In this document: one piece after another, positions 8,238 through 16,502 of the stretch
How the letters are laid out: each line of letters opens with the position of its first letter
Position numbering within the stretch: the first letter of the stretch is position 1
Origin: Streptomyces olivaceus
GTDB taxonomy: Bacteria; Actinomycetota; Actinomycetes; Streptomycetales; Streptomycetaceae
Length of the DNA: 59,178 nt
NCBI RefSeq assembly: GCF_000721235.1
Contig: NZ_JOFH01000037.1
Location: 1-59,178, forward strand
Direction: 5' to 3'
Position numbers and translations under genes: made by a program
The notes under the pieces: generated by a model
Told to the model about the DNA's origin: nothing
Database searches by the model: none
The model's input: the letters and a program-made list of their open reading frames with translations, nothing else

Positions 8238-8865
8238 ATGACCGGCACGGTCATCACCGCCGACGCCCTGCACACCCAGCAGGCCCACGGCACCTACCTC
8301 CGCGAGCGCGGCGCCCACTACATCGCCCAGGTCAAGGCCAACCATCCCGGCCTCTTCGACCGGGTCCGCCGCCTGCCCTGGCGCAACATCACGCTCGATC
8401 ACCATGACCGCACCCGGGCCCACCACCGTCTGGAGATCCGGTGGCTGAAGACCGCCGCCTTCGCCCACCGCGACTATCCCGACGCCCGGCAAGCCCTGCA
8501 GTTCGTGCGCTGGAGGAGGGACTTCACCAGCAGCAAGCTCACCATCGAGCGTGTCCCCCTGATCACCAGCCTGCCGCCCGGTGATCACCAGCCTGCCGCC
8601 CGGTGCGGTCACCGGCGCCCAGCTCGCGGACTGGATCAGAGGCCACTGGAAGATCGAGAATCTTCTGCACCACGTCCGCGACCGCACGTTCCGCGAGGAC
8701 GACTCCAAGATCCGTACCGGCCATCTACCACGCATCATGGCCAGCCTGCGCAACCTCGCCATCGGGATCCATCGTCAGGACGGCCACACCAACATCGCCG
8801 CCGCCCTACGTCACACCGCCCGTGACTGGCGAAGGCCCCTGGCCGCCCTCGGCCTCACCGGATGA
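8238..8865 (+). pseudogene. ISAs1-family transposase, C-terminal half, frameshifted
   Basis: The plus strand encodes TGTVITADALHTQQAHGTYLRERGAHY and QVKANHPGLF, then [25 protein letters not shown] and ends in LRNLAIGI, the C-terminal two thirds of an ISAs1 transposase (DDE_Tnp_1 type). The reading frame is broken exactly where a 22-base sequence is duplicated in tandem (8560-8581 and 8582-8603); removing one copy restores the frame. The N-terminal third is absent and is represented instead by the opposed fragment at 5567-5860. Confidence 0.85.
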
Positions 8866-8868
8866 ATG

Positions 8869-9290
8869 CGGACAGACCTCGATCATGCAAGGGACCCTGC
8901 GACGGCCCGACGTGATCCCCCCTTTGAGGGCCCTGACATGAGAGCCGTCGATCGCGCAGTCGTCCATCTCCAGCAAGCCGGTCTTGCGCAGTTCGACGAG
9001 GAGTTCCGTGTGCAGCCGGGGGCCAGACCCGGGCTTCGGTCCAGTCCCGCAGGCGGCGCCAGGCGGTCACGACCGAGCAGCCAACCACACTGGCGGGCAC
9101 ATCCCGCCAGGCCACACCTTTGTGCAGCACGTAGGCAATGCCCGCCAGTGCAACGCGGTCAGGCACCCGAAGCCGGCCTGGGTGTCGGTGCCTTCGCGCG
9201 GGCTGTGGTGGCAGCAGTGGGGCTATGCTCTCTCACAGGTCATCAGGGACAAGATCATCGGACACCCCGCAGACACTGCCCACGAATATT
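8869..9290 (-). pseudogene. IS5-family transposase N-terminal remnant
   Basis: The minus strand encodes PDRVALAGIAYVLHKGVAWRDVPASVVGCSVVTAWRRLRDWTEA, the N-terminal (DUF4096-like) domain of IS5-group transposases, then after one extra C in a C-run the frame shifts and continues as RLHTELLVELRKTGLLEMDDC and IDGSHVRALKGG. The catalytic domain is cut off at about 8870, beside the end of the ISAs1 fragment. Non-functional. It differs from the intact IS5-type element at 103-1464. Confidence 0.75.
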
Positions 9291-9694
9291 ACCGGCCGTC
9301 AGCCGATACGCCGATCTCATTCTGAAACGATCAGTTAGAACAATGATTGGGTATCCAGCCGTGCTGCAAGGCCAGGATCACACCGTGCACACTTGCCGTG
9401 TCCCGCATGCGTGGTACCCCAGCCCGCGGTAACCGCCCCTGCGGCAAAGGCCCCCTTCCGATGAGCGCTCCTTCAAGGCGCAGAACCTGCCCGTACCTCA
9501 GCCGCCAGCGCCCCACCGCCACCGACTGCGCGGGCCGATCGTCGTGGACGCGCTGACTCCCTCAGCGAGGCTCGGCCGATGCGGCGTACGGAGAGGCCGT
9601 GTTGACGCGTCTGGTTGCGCATTCGGGCTGGCTGCGGTTTTGGTGACCGCGTCGGCACGTACACGGTGCAGCGGGGTCATCGAGGTGTGAGCCC
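9291..9694. other. Intergenic stretch without a recognisable gene
   Basis: About 400 bases between the IS5-type remnant and the stop of the UvrD-like helicase gene. I see no frame with consistent codon bias on either strand; short open frames here lack ribosome binding sites and family resemblance. It is probably decayed insertion-sequence DNA. Confidence 0.4.
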
Positions 9695-11194
9695 TCACGC
9701 GGGTGCAGGCGTTGGTGGCAGCTGTTGGGCGGCGATGCCGTCGGGGTGGTCATTGATCCAGGACAGGCCTTTGAGGTCGAGGCGTTGGCGTGCTCGTGTG
9801 ACGGCCACGTAGGCCAGGCGGGCTTCCGCGTCGTCGATGGGGCCGGGAGTCGGTGGTGTGTCGGTGCCGCTGGCGGGCGGGCCGCTGTGCGGAGGGGTGA
9901 AGTCGTCGGCGATGAGTACGCGCGCCCATTCCCGCCCCTTGGCCTTGTGGGCGGTGGAGACGGTTGCCTGTGCCTGGGGCTCGGGAGCGAGTCGGGCCAC
10001 GGCGGTGAGGATGGCGTCGGTGCCATGAGTGTCGACGAGGTGGACCAGGGGCTGCAGGTCCCGTCCGGCGGGGTCGTGGGACGCGTAGTCCTGAAGGTCG
10101 CCCCAGTGGGCGAAGAGGGTCAGCTCCGGGTGGTGGGTGCGGCGGCCTTCTTTCAGGTCGCGGGCGGCCAGGGCCAGCGTCTGCAGGCTCTCTCCTCCCC
10201 CGGCCAGAGCTACCTTGAAGCCGGCGGCCATGAGTGCCATCACCTGGGCCATGGCGCCGCCGTTGGTACGGCACAGCACGGCGTCGGGTCGGGTGACGGG
10301 CCCGAGTTCGGTGGGGATGTCGGGCGTTCCGGTGAGGCGGATCTGCGCGTCGGCGAGGTGAAGCCAGCGGTTGGCCTCTGCGGCGAGGCGGGGACCGAAG
10401 CGGAAGGACTGTGACAGGGTCAGGCGAGTGCCGTTGAAGCCGGTCATGATGTCTTTGGCTCCGCGCCAGTGGTAGATGGCCTGCGCCGAGTCGCCGACCA
10501 TGACCAGCTGGGCGTGGTCTCGCTGGGCAAGGAAGATCTGCTCGACGACGGGATTGGTGTCCTGGGCCTCGTCCAGGAGCAGGAAGTCGGCCGCGAGGAC
10601 CGGCTGGGTCAGGGCCCAGATCTTGAGGTAGTGGTCGTGGTCGAAGCGGACGGCGCCGTCGTGGGGGTGTTGCAGGTCGGCCCAGGCCTTTCGGGCGTAG
10701 GGGACGATGTGTGAGGCGAGCTGGGCGTGGAGTCCGGCGTCTTCCAGGCCGCGGAGTGGGAGTACGTGGTCAGGGGTGATGGCGGGGTCCGCGGAGTGGC
10801 AGAAGCGGGAGACGGTGCGCAGGACCGCGTTGGAGAGTGCCTTCTGGGTCACTTCCCGTTGGTCGATGCGGATGGCTTTGGTCAGGCCGAGGTCCTGTCC
10901 GCTCCTCCATGCGGGGCGGCGTGGGGCGTTCAGGCGGCGGCTGTATCGGTGGCCGACGGCGGCGTAGGCGAGGGCGTGGGCGGTTTTGCACTGGACGTTG
11001 CCGGGGAATCGGGTGGCGGCGTTTTGGGCGATGGCTCGGTTGTAGGCGAGGTAGCGGCCTTGGCGTTGGGTGGTGCGGGCCAGGAGGTCCAGGGTGGTGG
11101 TCTTGCCGGTGCCGGCCCCGGCTTGCAGGGACAGGTGGTCGCCGTTGCGGAAGGCGTCGGCTGCGGCAATCTGTTCGTGGGTGGCGGTCATCAT
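9695..11194 (-). CDS. UvrD/REP-type superfamily 1 helicase
   Basis: A 499-aa ATP-dependent DNA helicase. Motif I is LQAGAGTGKTT (about residues 23-33), motif II LLLDEAQD (206-212), motif III VMVGDSAQAIYHWRG, a Q-S-F-R-F motif IV, a late STAHKAKGREW motif and motif VI LAYVAVTRARQRL. All core motifs of a UvrD-fold enzyme are present. Its length is below full UvrD/PcrA (about 700 aa), so the 1B/2B subdomains are reduced. The first ATG of an ATG-ATG pair at 11194 is chosen, with GGAG eight bases upstream; the much longer open frame upstream is not coding. The start overlaps the stop of the preceding gene (ATGA), so it is translationally coupled. Expected in DNA repair, plasmid maintenance or conflict; no specific role is shown. 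Confidence 0.88.
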   Translation of the reverse strand: MMTATHEQIAAADAFRNGDHLSLQAGAGTGKTTTLDLLARTTQRQGRYLAYNRAIAQNAATRFPGNVQCKTAHALAYAAVGHRYSRRLNAPRRPAWRSGQDLGLTKAIRIDQREVTQKALSNAVLRTVSRFCHSADPAITPDHVLPLRGLEDAGLHAQLASHIVPYARKAWADLQHPHDGAVRFDHDHYLKIWALTQPVLAADFLLLDEAQDTNPVVEQIFLAQRDHAQLVMVGDSAQAIYHWRGAKDIMTGFNGTRLTLSQSFRFGPRLAAEANRWLHLADAQIRLTGTPDIPTELGPVTRPDAVLCRTNGGAMAQVMALMAAGFKVALAGGGESLQTLALAARDLKEGRRTHHPELTLFAHWGDLQDYASHDPAGRDLQPLVHLVDTHGTDAILTAVARLAPEPQAQATVSTAHKAKGREWARVLIADDFTPPHSGPPASGTDTPPTPGPIDDAEARLAYVAVTRARQRLDLKGLSWINDHPDGIAAQQLPPTPAPA

Positions 11195-11667
11195 GGTGCT
11201 GCTCCGGGTGTGCGGGCCAGGACGTGGCCGAGGGCTGTCAGAAGGTGGGCGGGAGTGGTGCCGGTGAGGAGGTGTGTGACCGCGCGGCAAAGGCGTTCGG
11301 TTTCGTCTATGTCGTACTGGTCCAGCGCCCGGCGCAGTGTCTGCTCCACCATCTGTTCGAGGCTCTGGCCGGCCTCCTCTGCGGTGCGGCGGAGGGCGGC
11401 TTGAGTGGTGGGCGGCCAGGCGATGTTGAGCAGGACCTGTCCGTGTTGGTCGGGGTAGTGCGCGGTGATGACGTCGACGGGCAGGCTGCCGAGGTGCCGG
11501 CGCAGGCGGTGTGCGGCTCGGCGGGCTGTCTTGCCGGGGCACAGTGCCATCAGGCGTGTGCCGTCGCAGTTGGCGGCGAGCGGGACGGAACGGGTTGCTG
11601 CGCGGAGTTCGGCCGGGCGGGCGGGACGGGTGAGTACAACTTCCAGAGCGTGGTGGGGCATGGTCAC
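11191..11667 (-). CDS. Unknown protein coupled to UvrD-like helicase
   Basis: A 158-aa, mostly helical, Arg/Leu-rich protein without signal peptide or membrane segment. Residues 85-130 (QAALRRTAEEAGQSLEQMVEQTLRRALDQYD) look like two amphipathic helices of a ribbon-helix-helix-like or dimerisation unit. It overlaps the upstream DUF6083-like gene and the downstream helicase gene by four bases each, so the three are co-translated. I do not recognise the family. The coupling suggests a helicase partner or DNA-binding accessory factor. Confidence 0.6.
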   Translation of the reverse strand: MTMPHHALEVVLTRPARPAELRAATRSVPLAANCDGTRLMALCPGKTARRAAHRLRRHLGSLPVDVITAHYPDQHGQVLLNIAWPPTTQAALRRTAEEAGQSLEQMVEQTLRRALDQYDIDETERLCRAVTHLLTGTTPAHLLTALGHVLARTPGAAP

Positions 11668-12476
11668 GCCCTTTGAGTGGGGCAGGGTGACGAACGCGTG
11701 GGGCGGGTGTGGTGGTGGCCGGCGTGGCGAAGGGGGTCGCTGGCCTGCCGTCCGGTCGGGCTGTGGCCGGTGGCGTCATCTGCAGGGCTTGGGCAGCGGT
11801 GGGTGCGCTGGCGCAGTCGTTCACCGCGGTCGAGCCGGTTGAGAGCGTGGACCGCGGCCGGCGGCGGGGGTTGGCCCGGGCCTCGCTGTGGGCCGGGCTG
11901 TAGGAGTCTCCAGGCGCTGGCAGGGACGCGAACGGCCAGGAGGCACTGGACACGGGGGTGGCGCCGGGAGGGCTGTGCCACGCGGCTGGTGTCTTGGGCC
12001 GGCGTGGGGGCCGGGTAGGGGTGGAGCAGGATGCACCTGAGCGGGCAGGGCTGTGGGGCGGCCAGCTGTTGTGAGCGGTGTGGCTCGGGGGCAGGCAGGC
12101 CGTTGTCGAGGGGGCGGCGGGTGTTGAGTACGAGCCGCAGGCGATGGGCGTCTGGGCGTGGCGCTGCCTGCGGGACGCGGACGTGGCCGGGGCTGATGAG
12201 CCGGTGCGGGGTTCGGCGCCACGTGTTGCTGGCGTCGTCGGGGCGGGCGGTGCCGGGAGTGAGGTGCCGGCGGTAGTCCGTGGGGGCCTCGTCGGTGATC
12301 AGTTCTGCGGGATGCGGGGCGGCGGGCCGACGGTCGGCGTCTGTGTGGAGCTCGATCCGGTGGCCGCAGGTACGGCGGGTCCGGAGATGTTCGTGTAGGA
12401 GGCGGCTCGGGCTGGTGGCGGGTACGTGCGGGCGCCGTGGGCGGGCCGCGTGGGTGCGGGTGGGGTGGGGACGCAT
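11664..12476 (-). CDS. DUF6083-like protein
   Basis: A roughly 270-aa Arg/Pro/His-rich protein. The first half reads VPATSPSRLLHEHLRTRRTCGHRIELHTDADRRPAAPHPAEL followed by a W-R-x-x-P-H box and a VLNTRRPLDNG box. The second half has ASAWRLLQPGPQRG and LRQRTHRC. These blocks match my recollection of the Streptomyces DUF6083 family, whose members begin with a zinc-binding-like C-G-x-R-I-x-x-H segment. Function unknown. Some typical Cys positions are missing or replaced, so the finger may be degenerate. The start is uncertain (ATG 12476 or GTG 12500). It overlaps the next gene by four bases and opens the helicase operon. Confidence 0.55.
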   Translation of the reverse strand: MRPHPTRTHAARPRRPHVPATSPSRLLHEHLRTRRTCGHRIELHTDADRRPAAPHPAELITDEAPTDYRRHLTPGTARPDDASNTWRRTPHRLISPGHVRVPQAAPRPDAHRLRLVLNTRRPLDNGLPAPEPHRSQQLAAPQPCPLRCILLHPYPAPTPAQDTSRVAQPSRRHPRVQCLLAVRVPASAWRLLQPGPQRGPGQPPPPAAVHALNRLDRGERLRQRTHRCPSPADDATGHSPTGRQASDPLRHAGHHHTRPTRSSPCPTQRA

Positions 12477-12647
12477 GCGGCGGACCGTGCCAGTCGGCAC
12501 GGCGCAGAAGGTGTTGCGGCTGCCGCAGGTCCCGCGAACGGCCCAGTACGCGCGAATGCGTGAGCGGATGTCCGTACGTGCGTGCGGTGGCTTCTCGCCT
12601 CTTCGGGTGATTCGGCGCGGCGTGGATCGCGGGGTGCGGGGGGCCTG

Positions 12648-12911
12648 TCAGGCGTCGCTGCGGCCCGGTGGGGTGTGGTTGGTGCACAGTGCCGCGAGGA
12701 GCTGCTCGATGGGTACGTCGAAGACGTGGGCGAGGAGGTGCCAGGTGGTGAGGTTGCCGGGGGTGCGGCCGTGTTCCAGGTCGATGAGGGTGCGGCGGGC
12801 CAGGCCACTGCGGCTGGCGAGTTCGTCGAAGGTCCAGCCGCGTTCGCCCCGCAGGCGTGCGAATTCCACGCGTAGTGCGCTGAAGTCGGGGTCGGGGGGC
12901 AAGATCGTCAC
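12648..12911 (-). CDS. XRE-family helix-turn-helix regulator
   Basis: An 87-aa protein made almost entirely of one XRE HTH domain: ALRVEFARLRGERGWTFDELASRSGLARRTLIDLEHGRTPGNLTTWHLLAHVFDVPIEQLL. GTG 12911 is chosen; the longer frame from GTG 12962 would run through two of the GTGCAG operator half-sites, and a TTG at 12902 is another option. It is divergent from the gene at 13082 and upstream, on the same strand, of the DUF6083-like/helicase operon. It most likely represses its own promoter and the divergent one through the inverted repeats at 12926-13007. Confidence 0.8.
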   Translation of the reverse strand: MTILPPDPDFSALRVEFARLRGERGWTFDELASRSGLARRTLIDLEHGRTPGNLTTWHLLAHVFDVPIEQLLAALCTNHTPPGRSDA

Positions 12912-12925
12912 TCCCCCATCCGACG

Positions 12926-13007
12926 GTGCAGAAGACTGCCCTGTCAGTGCGAGTTTCTGCACTATCTGTGCTGGTGAGGGTGACGTTTACGGTGCAGGAA
13001 TCTGCAC
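12926..13007. promoter_or_regulatory. Divergent operator region with four GTGCAG half-sites
   Basis: Two inverted pairs of the same half-site lie between the XRE gene and the divergent gene at 13082: GTGCAGAA at 12926 (plus) facing TTTCTGCAC ending at 12962 (minus), and the compact palindrome GTGCAGGAATCTGCAC at 12992-13007. The spacing and repetition fit dimeric XRE repressor sites in a divergent promoter. No other explanation for four copies within 82 bases is apparent. Confidence 0.65.
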
Positions 13008-13081
13008 TACCGTTCTGGCGTTCTGGCGCCTGCCGCCAAGACCCCTGCTACCAGTCGCGTTCACGGGAGGACGACGAGCCG

Positions 13082-14125
13082 ATGAGGCTGGCCGCTACAC
13101 AGGCCGCGGTGCGGCGCGTCTGGACGGTCGAACTGCGACCGCAGGCGGAAGGACCGGGGCTGTTCTGCCTCCAGTGCCAGGCCCATGCTCCCGTGGCGGA
13201 TGCGTCCTCGGCCCGTTCGGCGGCTCTGGCCCATCTGGCCAGCCATGCCCGCACGGAGGTGCTGCCCGGGCATCTGCGCACGTGCCAGTGCCGGGCCCTG
13301 GGCTGTTCCTGGCACCCCCGCAGCCGGGGATGCGGTGGGCGGGTACTCCTCGCGCTCACCCGCCACGCCGGTGGGCGCTCCTGGCGCCTGGCCGACACCT
13401 GCGCCTCCTGCGCCTCAGTAACCGGCGGTACCGCCCTCGTACCGGACACCCTGTTCGGCGCGCCACGGCTCGAGTCGGCAGGACGCGTGCCGCGGCGTCC
13501 CCGCCACAGCGCCTCTTCCGGGCCTGGCGAGCGAGCCCGTGTGCGGGAGATGCTCACCTACCTGGCCGCCGCGCTCCCGCAGTTCACCTCACCCGCTGCC
13601 CGGCTGCTCGCCCTGCAGTGTGCCCTGCGTGCGGACACGCGAGGGTATGTCGTCCTTGCGGACGGGCTGCTGCGCAGCATGCGGTTGCGCGGGCGCCAGG
13701 AGCTGTGGCTGGAGCTGGCCCAGGCCGGCTGGATGGAGGCAACCGGCACGCAGTGCGGGTCAATGACCGTACGGCTGCTGGATGCCGCAGTGCTGGGCCA
13801 GGCTCCAGGCCGAAGTGAACGGCGTCGCGCCGCTCACTGGGCACTGCACCCGGCGCCCCTGATGCTGGCGCCGGCAACGTCTGCCGCACTGCGGTTGACG
13901 GCGCTCGTACTCGCCTCGCATTCCATCACTTCCGCAGTCAGCACCAGCGACCTGGACACAGTGTGTCGCCTGTGCGGGCACTCCCCGCAGCAGACCAAGG
14001 AACTGCTCGACCGACTGGCCGCGGCACACGTCTTGCTGGCCTGGCGCCACCATCACGACACCGATGAAGTGTCCTGGCAGTTCACGCGCCAGCAGCCGGG
14101 CGGCTCGGCAGACCGGGACAGGTAG
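13082..14125 (+). CDS. Conserved Streptomyces protein of unknown function with Cys-rich N-terminus
   Basis: A 347-aa protein. Residues 5-110 contain VWTVELRPQAEGP, paired cysteines (LFCLQCQ; a C-Q-C-x(4)-C-S-W-H-P-R-x-R-G-C-G-G segment) and DTCASCA, a likely zinc-binding module. The remainder is helical, with PGERARVREMLTYLAAALP and winged-helix-like regions at the C-terminus (HSPQQTKELLDRLAAAHVLLAWR). I recall proteins of this layout as frequent in Streptomyces accessory regions, without an assigned function. ATG 13082 has GGGAGG about 11 bases upstream. It is divergent from the XRE gene and probably controlled by the operators between them. Confidence 0.65.
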   Translation: MRLAATQAAVRRVWTVELRPQAEGPGLFCLQCQAHAPVADASSARSAALAHLASHARTEVLPGHLRTCQCRALGCSWHPRSRGCGGRVLLALTRHAGGRSWRLADTCASCASVTGGTALVPDTLFGAPRLESAGRVPRRPRHSASSGPGERARVREMLTYLAAALPQFTSPAARLLALQCALRADTRGYVVLADGLLRSMRLRGRQELWLELAQAGWMEATGTQCGSMTVRLLDAAVLGQAPGRSERRRAAHWALHPAPLMLAPATSAALRLTALVLASHSITSAVSTSDLDTVCRLCGHSPQQTKELLDRLAAAHVLLAWRHHHDTDEVSWQFTRQQPGGSADRDR

Positions 14126-14320
14126 TGCTGCAACTCCCCGCCCCCGTACGGCGATGGGCACGGGCTTAACTCAGAGGAACGATCCCCGTCCTTCGTCCGT
14201 ACTATCTCTGCACCGGGGTATACACAGTGGTTGCTACGGTTTGCCAGGAACAACCAGGGCGTTTACCGTCCGGCAGCCACCTCACCCTCTCCGCCCTCTG
14301 ATATCAGGGAGAAATAGCCC

Positions 14321-14971
14321 ATGCCGGAGACCTCGACCCCCACCGAAGTGGCCTCACAATACGCCGCCCAGGTGGCTGGCGACCTCGAGCACAACGCCAA
14401 GGAGCGGGAGCGCATCGGCGCGGACATCGCCGCGCTTCAGGAGAAGCTCACCGCCCTGCAACATGACCACAGTGTGCTGGTCAACATCCAGCAGGCACTG
14501 GCCGGCGCTGGGCCCGGGGCTGCCGGTGCGGACACTGAAGTGCCCTCACCCCGCAAGAAGGTGGCCGCTGAGCCTACCGGTGACAGGGGCTCACGAGCCG
14601 AAAAGACCACGGCAGCCTCCCGGGGTCGCACAGCGACCAAGAGGCCCGCCACCAAGAAGGCACGTGCCATCAAGACTTCGGCCGAGGCAACCTCGGCGAA
14701 GAGCAACGCGCCCACGCTCGTCGAACTCGTCCGCCGGTATCTTGCCGCGCAGAGCGAACCGCGATCCGCCGCAGAAGTCCATGCCGCGCTGAACCAAGCT
14801 CACCCCGAACGCGCTGTCCAGACCACCGTGGTGCGCAACACGCTCGAAGGCCTTGTTGCCAAGCAGCAGGCACAGCGCACCAAGCAGGGCTCCTCGGTCT
14901 ACTACACCGCGAGCGGTGAGCCTGCACCCGTGGCAGCGTTCGAAGCCACCGCAGCCGGGAAGGGTAAGTAG
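14321..14971 (+). CDS. Coiled-coil and C-terminal winged-helix-like protein
   Basis: A 216-aa protein in three parts: an N-terminal coiled coil (about residues 20-60, ERERIGADIAALQEKLTALQHDHSVLVNIQQALAG), a Lys/Ala/Thr-rich basic linker similar to histone tails (75-130), and a C-terminal wHTH-like domain (LVELVRRYLAAQSEPRSAAEVHAALN...TVVRNTLEGLVAKQQAQR...VYYTAS). It resembles the protein at 29307 in overall design, though sequence similarity is weak by eye. A DNA-binding or nucleoid-associated role is likely. It is followed by a clear hairpin terminator and stands alone. Confidence 0.65.
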   Translation: MPETSTPTEVASQYAAQVAGDLEHNAKERERIGADIAALQEKLTALQHDHSVLVNIQQALAGAGPGAAGADTEVPSPRKKVAAEPTGDRGSRAEKTTAASRGRTATKRPATKKARAIKTSAEATSAKSNAPTLVELVRRYLAAQSEPRSAAEVHAALNQAHPERAVQTTVVRNTLEGLVAKQQAQRTKQGSSVYYTASGEPAPVAAFEATAAGKGK

Positions 14972-15007
14972 AGACCCAGGCTTTGCGTTCCCCCCGGCCG
15001 GGTCTCT
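14970..15007 (+). terminator. Intrinsic terminator after the coiled-coil/wHTH gene
   Basis: An 8-bp stem, AGAGACCC at 14970-14977 pairing with 15000-15007, followed by GTCTTTCG. It begins at the stop codon of the gene at 14321. Confidence 0.65.
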
Positions 15008-15535
15008 GTCTTTCGCGTATCGCCGCCTGCAACAGACTGGCACGATGAGACCTGGCCGGGCGAGCGACGGCCTTCGATGACGTCCGCTCTTCGCTCCCTG
15101 CGGATTGCTCGCTACCGCGACAGGAGCCACTGGCCCGCTGAGGCAAGCGGGTCCGCCAGGGCTGCATCACTCGAGGCACCGGCATCGTAACGGGCTTTGT
15201 GCTTCCGTATCGCAGCGGCTGGAGCGGCACCAGTCCCCGACCGCCTGGGGTTCCGTCCGAGTTCGTGTCGGCTATGTCGCTCGCGGACGCCGGCTTCTTC
15301 CCCGAGGCGGTGACGGTCGCCATCGCCTTTGCGGCCGCTCCTCTGGGATACCTCGGTCGCCCCTCGGGGGCAAGGCCCATAGACGGCCGCACAGGCCGCC
15401 CGCGAACACACGTGCGGCGATGCCTATCGGCAGACGTTCGCAACCGGACGTTCGCGGTTTAGGAGATGGTCGCCCGAGTGGTTCCGTAGTTCAGTGTGAG
15501 GGCTGTTTCGAGGCAACTACGAAGCCCTGCCAGCG
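15008..15535. other. Intergenic stretch without a recognisable gene
   Basis: About 530 bases between a terminator and the 3' end of a minus-strand gene. Open frames exist on both strands but none shows a ribosome binding site, plausible codon bias or family resemblance. Confidence 0.4.
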
Positions 15536-15961
15536 CTATCGTCGGTTGAGGCCGGGCAGGACGACCCCGTAGGAATCCAGCATCTTCACGGTGCGGGCCT
15601 GGGCCCGGTCCTTCATGTGCGGCCAAGCGGCTTCCACGAGGCATCCTTCATGCAGCAGTTGTTCGAGAACCTCAAAGTACACGGCACCTCTGACGTGCTG
15701 TGAGGGATGGTCCACGATACGTTCCACGAAGTCCCAGCACCGTCCGAGCAGTTCCGGGTCCGGGATGGGTCTCTCCAACTGCGGCATGAGGACGGGTGCC
15801 GTGAAGCACTCGGCCAGTACCTCGTACAGATCCAGGAAAGCGTCGCGGGCCACGGCGGCTGAGTCTGCGGGCATCTGGTACTTCTCCGCGAAGAACGCCG
15901 CGGATTCGGGGACACTGTGCAGCAGCAGGGGGAGAACCTCCTCGGCGGGGAGGTCACTCAT
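15536..15961 (-). CDS. Small acidic protein of unknown function
   Basis: A 141-aa acidic, helical protein (MSDLPAEEVLPLLLHSVPESAAFFAEKY at the start; a central RCWDFVERIVDHPSQHVRGAVYFEVLEQLL block; LLDSYGVVLPGL-like end). ATG 15961 has AGGAAA upstream. The layout, with HEAT-like helices and a conserved V-R-G-A-V-Y-F-E-V-L-E box, is reminiscent of small immunity-like or contractile-system-associated proteins, but I cannot name the family. No partner toxin is adjacent; the next gene on the same strand is a VOC protein more than 100 bases upstream. Confidence 0.6.
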   Translation of the reverse strand: MSDLPAEEVLPLLLHSVPESAAFFAEKYQMPADSAAVARDAFLDLYEVLAECFTAPVLMPQLERPIPDPELLGRCWDFVERIVDHPSQHVRGAVYFEVLEQLLHEGCLVEAAWPHMKDRAQARTVKMLDSYGVVLPGLNRR

Positions 15962-16073
15962 GGCTTTCCTGTCTTCCTGAGCGGCGACCATGGTCGCTGA
16001 AGCAGGGGCGCGTCAAAGACACCGTATCCGCTTCCTCCGGCAGCTGTCATCCCTCCCATGCTGGGCCGGTCCC

Positions 16074-16502
16074 TCACGGCGCTACGGCGACGAGCTCGAC
16101 CTCGAAGCCGTCGCGGTTCTCGATGTAGGCGGCGTACTGCTGGGTACCGCCGGCGTGAGGGTGGCGTTCGGGGAACAGCAGGCTCCAGCCAGCGTCGGCG
16201 ATCGCCTTGTCGGTGAGGGTGTCTACGTCGGCGCGGGTGGCGACGTGGAAAGCGAGATGGTTCAGCCCGGGTGCGCAGCGGTCATGGCGGTGGTGGACGA
16301 GGTCGGGTGACTGTTCGAAGACGAGGTAGGTGGTGTGGTGACGCCAGCTTCTGCCGTTGTCCCAGGTCTGGTAGAGGGTGTAGTCGAGGGACTCGAGGAG
16401 CCAGGCCCAGTCTTCGATGGCTCGTTGGAGGTCGGGGACCCAGATTTCGACATGGTGCAGGCCCCCGTGGAGGACCTGGTTGGTGTCGGAGGAGGTGGGC
16501 AT
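16074..16502 (-). CDS. VOC (glyoxalase/bleomycin-resistance fold) protein
   Basis: A 142-aa single-domain VOC protein. The N-terminal betaalphabeta unit begins GLHHVEIWVPDLQRAIEDWAWLLESLDY, with a metal-ligand-type His in HHVEIW, and the second unit contains PGLNHLAFHVATRADVDTLTD with a matching His in NHLAFHV, ending YAAYIENRDGFEVELVA with the usual Glu. All metal-binding positions of the superfamily appear to be present. The substrate is unknown; members include lyases, dioxygenases and antibiotic-binding proteins. ATG 16502 is the likely start. It is divergent from the oxygenase cluster at 16932. Confidence 0.85.
   Translation of the reverse strand: MPTSSDTNQVLHGGLHHVEIWVPDLQRAIEDWAWLLESLDYTLYQTWDNGRSWRHHTTYLVFEQSPDLVHHRHDRCAPGLNHLAFHVATRADVDTLTDKAIADAGWSLLFPERHPHAGGTQQYAAYIENRDGFEVELVAVAP

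Noticed and set aside
11195..11953. A 752-codon open frame extending the UvrD-like helicase upstream
   Set aside because: Residues before MMTATHEQ are Pro/Arg/His-rich antisense-type sequence overlapping two better-supported genes, while ATG 11194 has a ribosome binding site and an ATGA junction.
12280..13818. 512-codon plus-strand frame spanning the XRE gene and the divergent gene
   Set aside because: Crosses two genes and the operator region in the wrong phase; Arg/Gly-rich shadow.
13960..14000. Possible CRISPR or phage-repeat signal
   Set aside because: No regularly spaced repeats here or elsewhere in the window; the Tn7-like module has no Cas genes.
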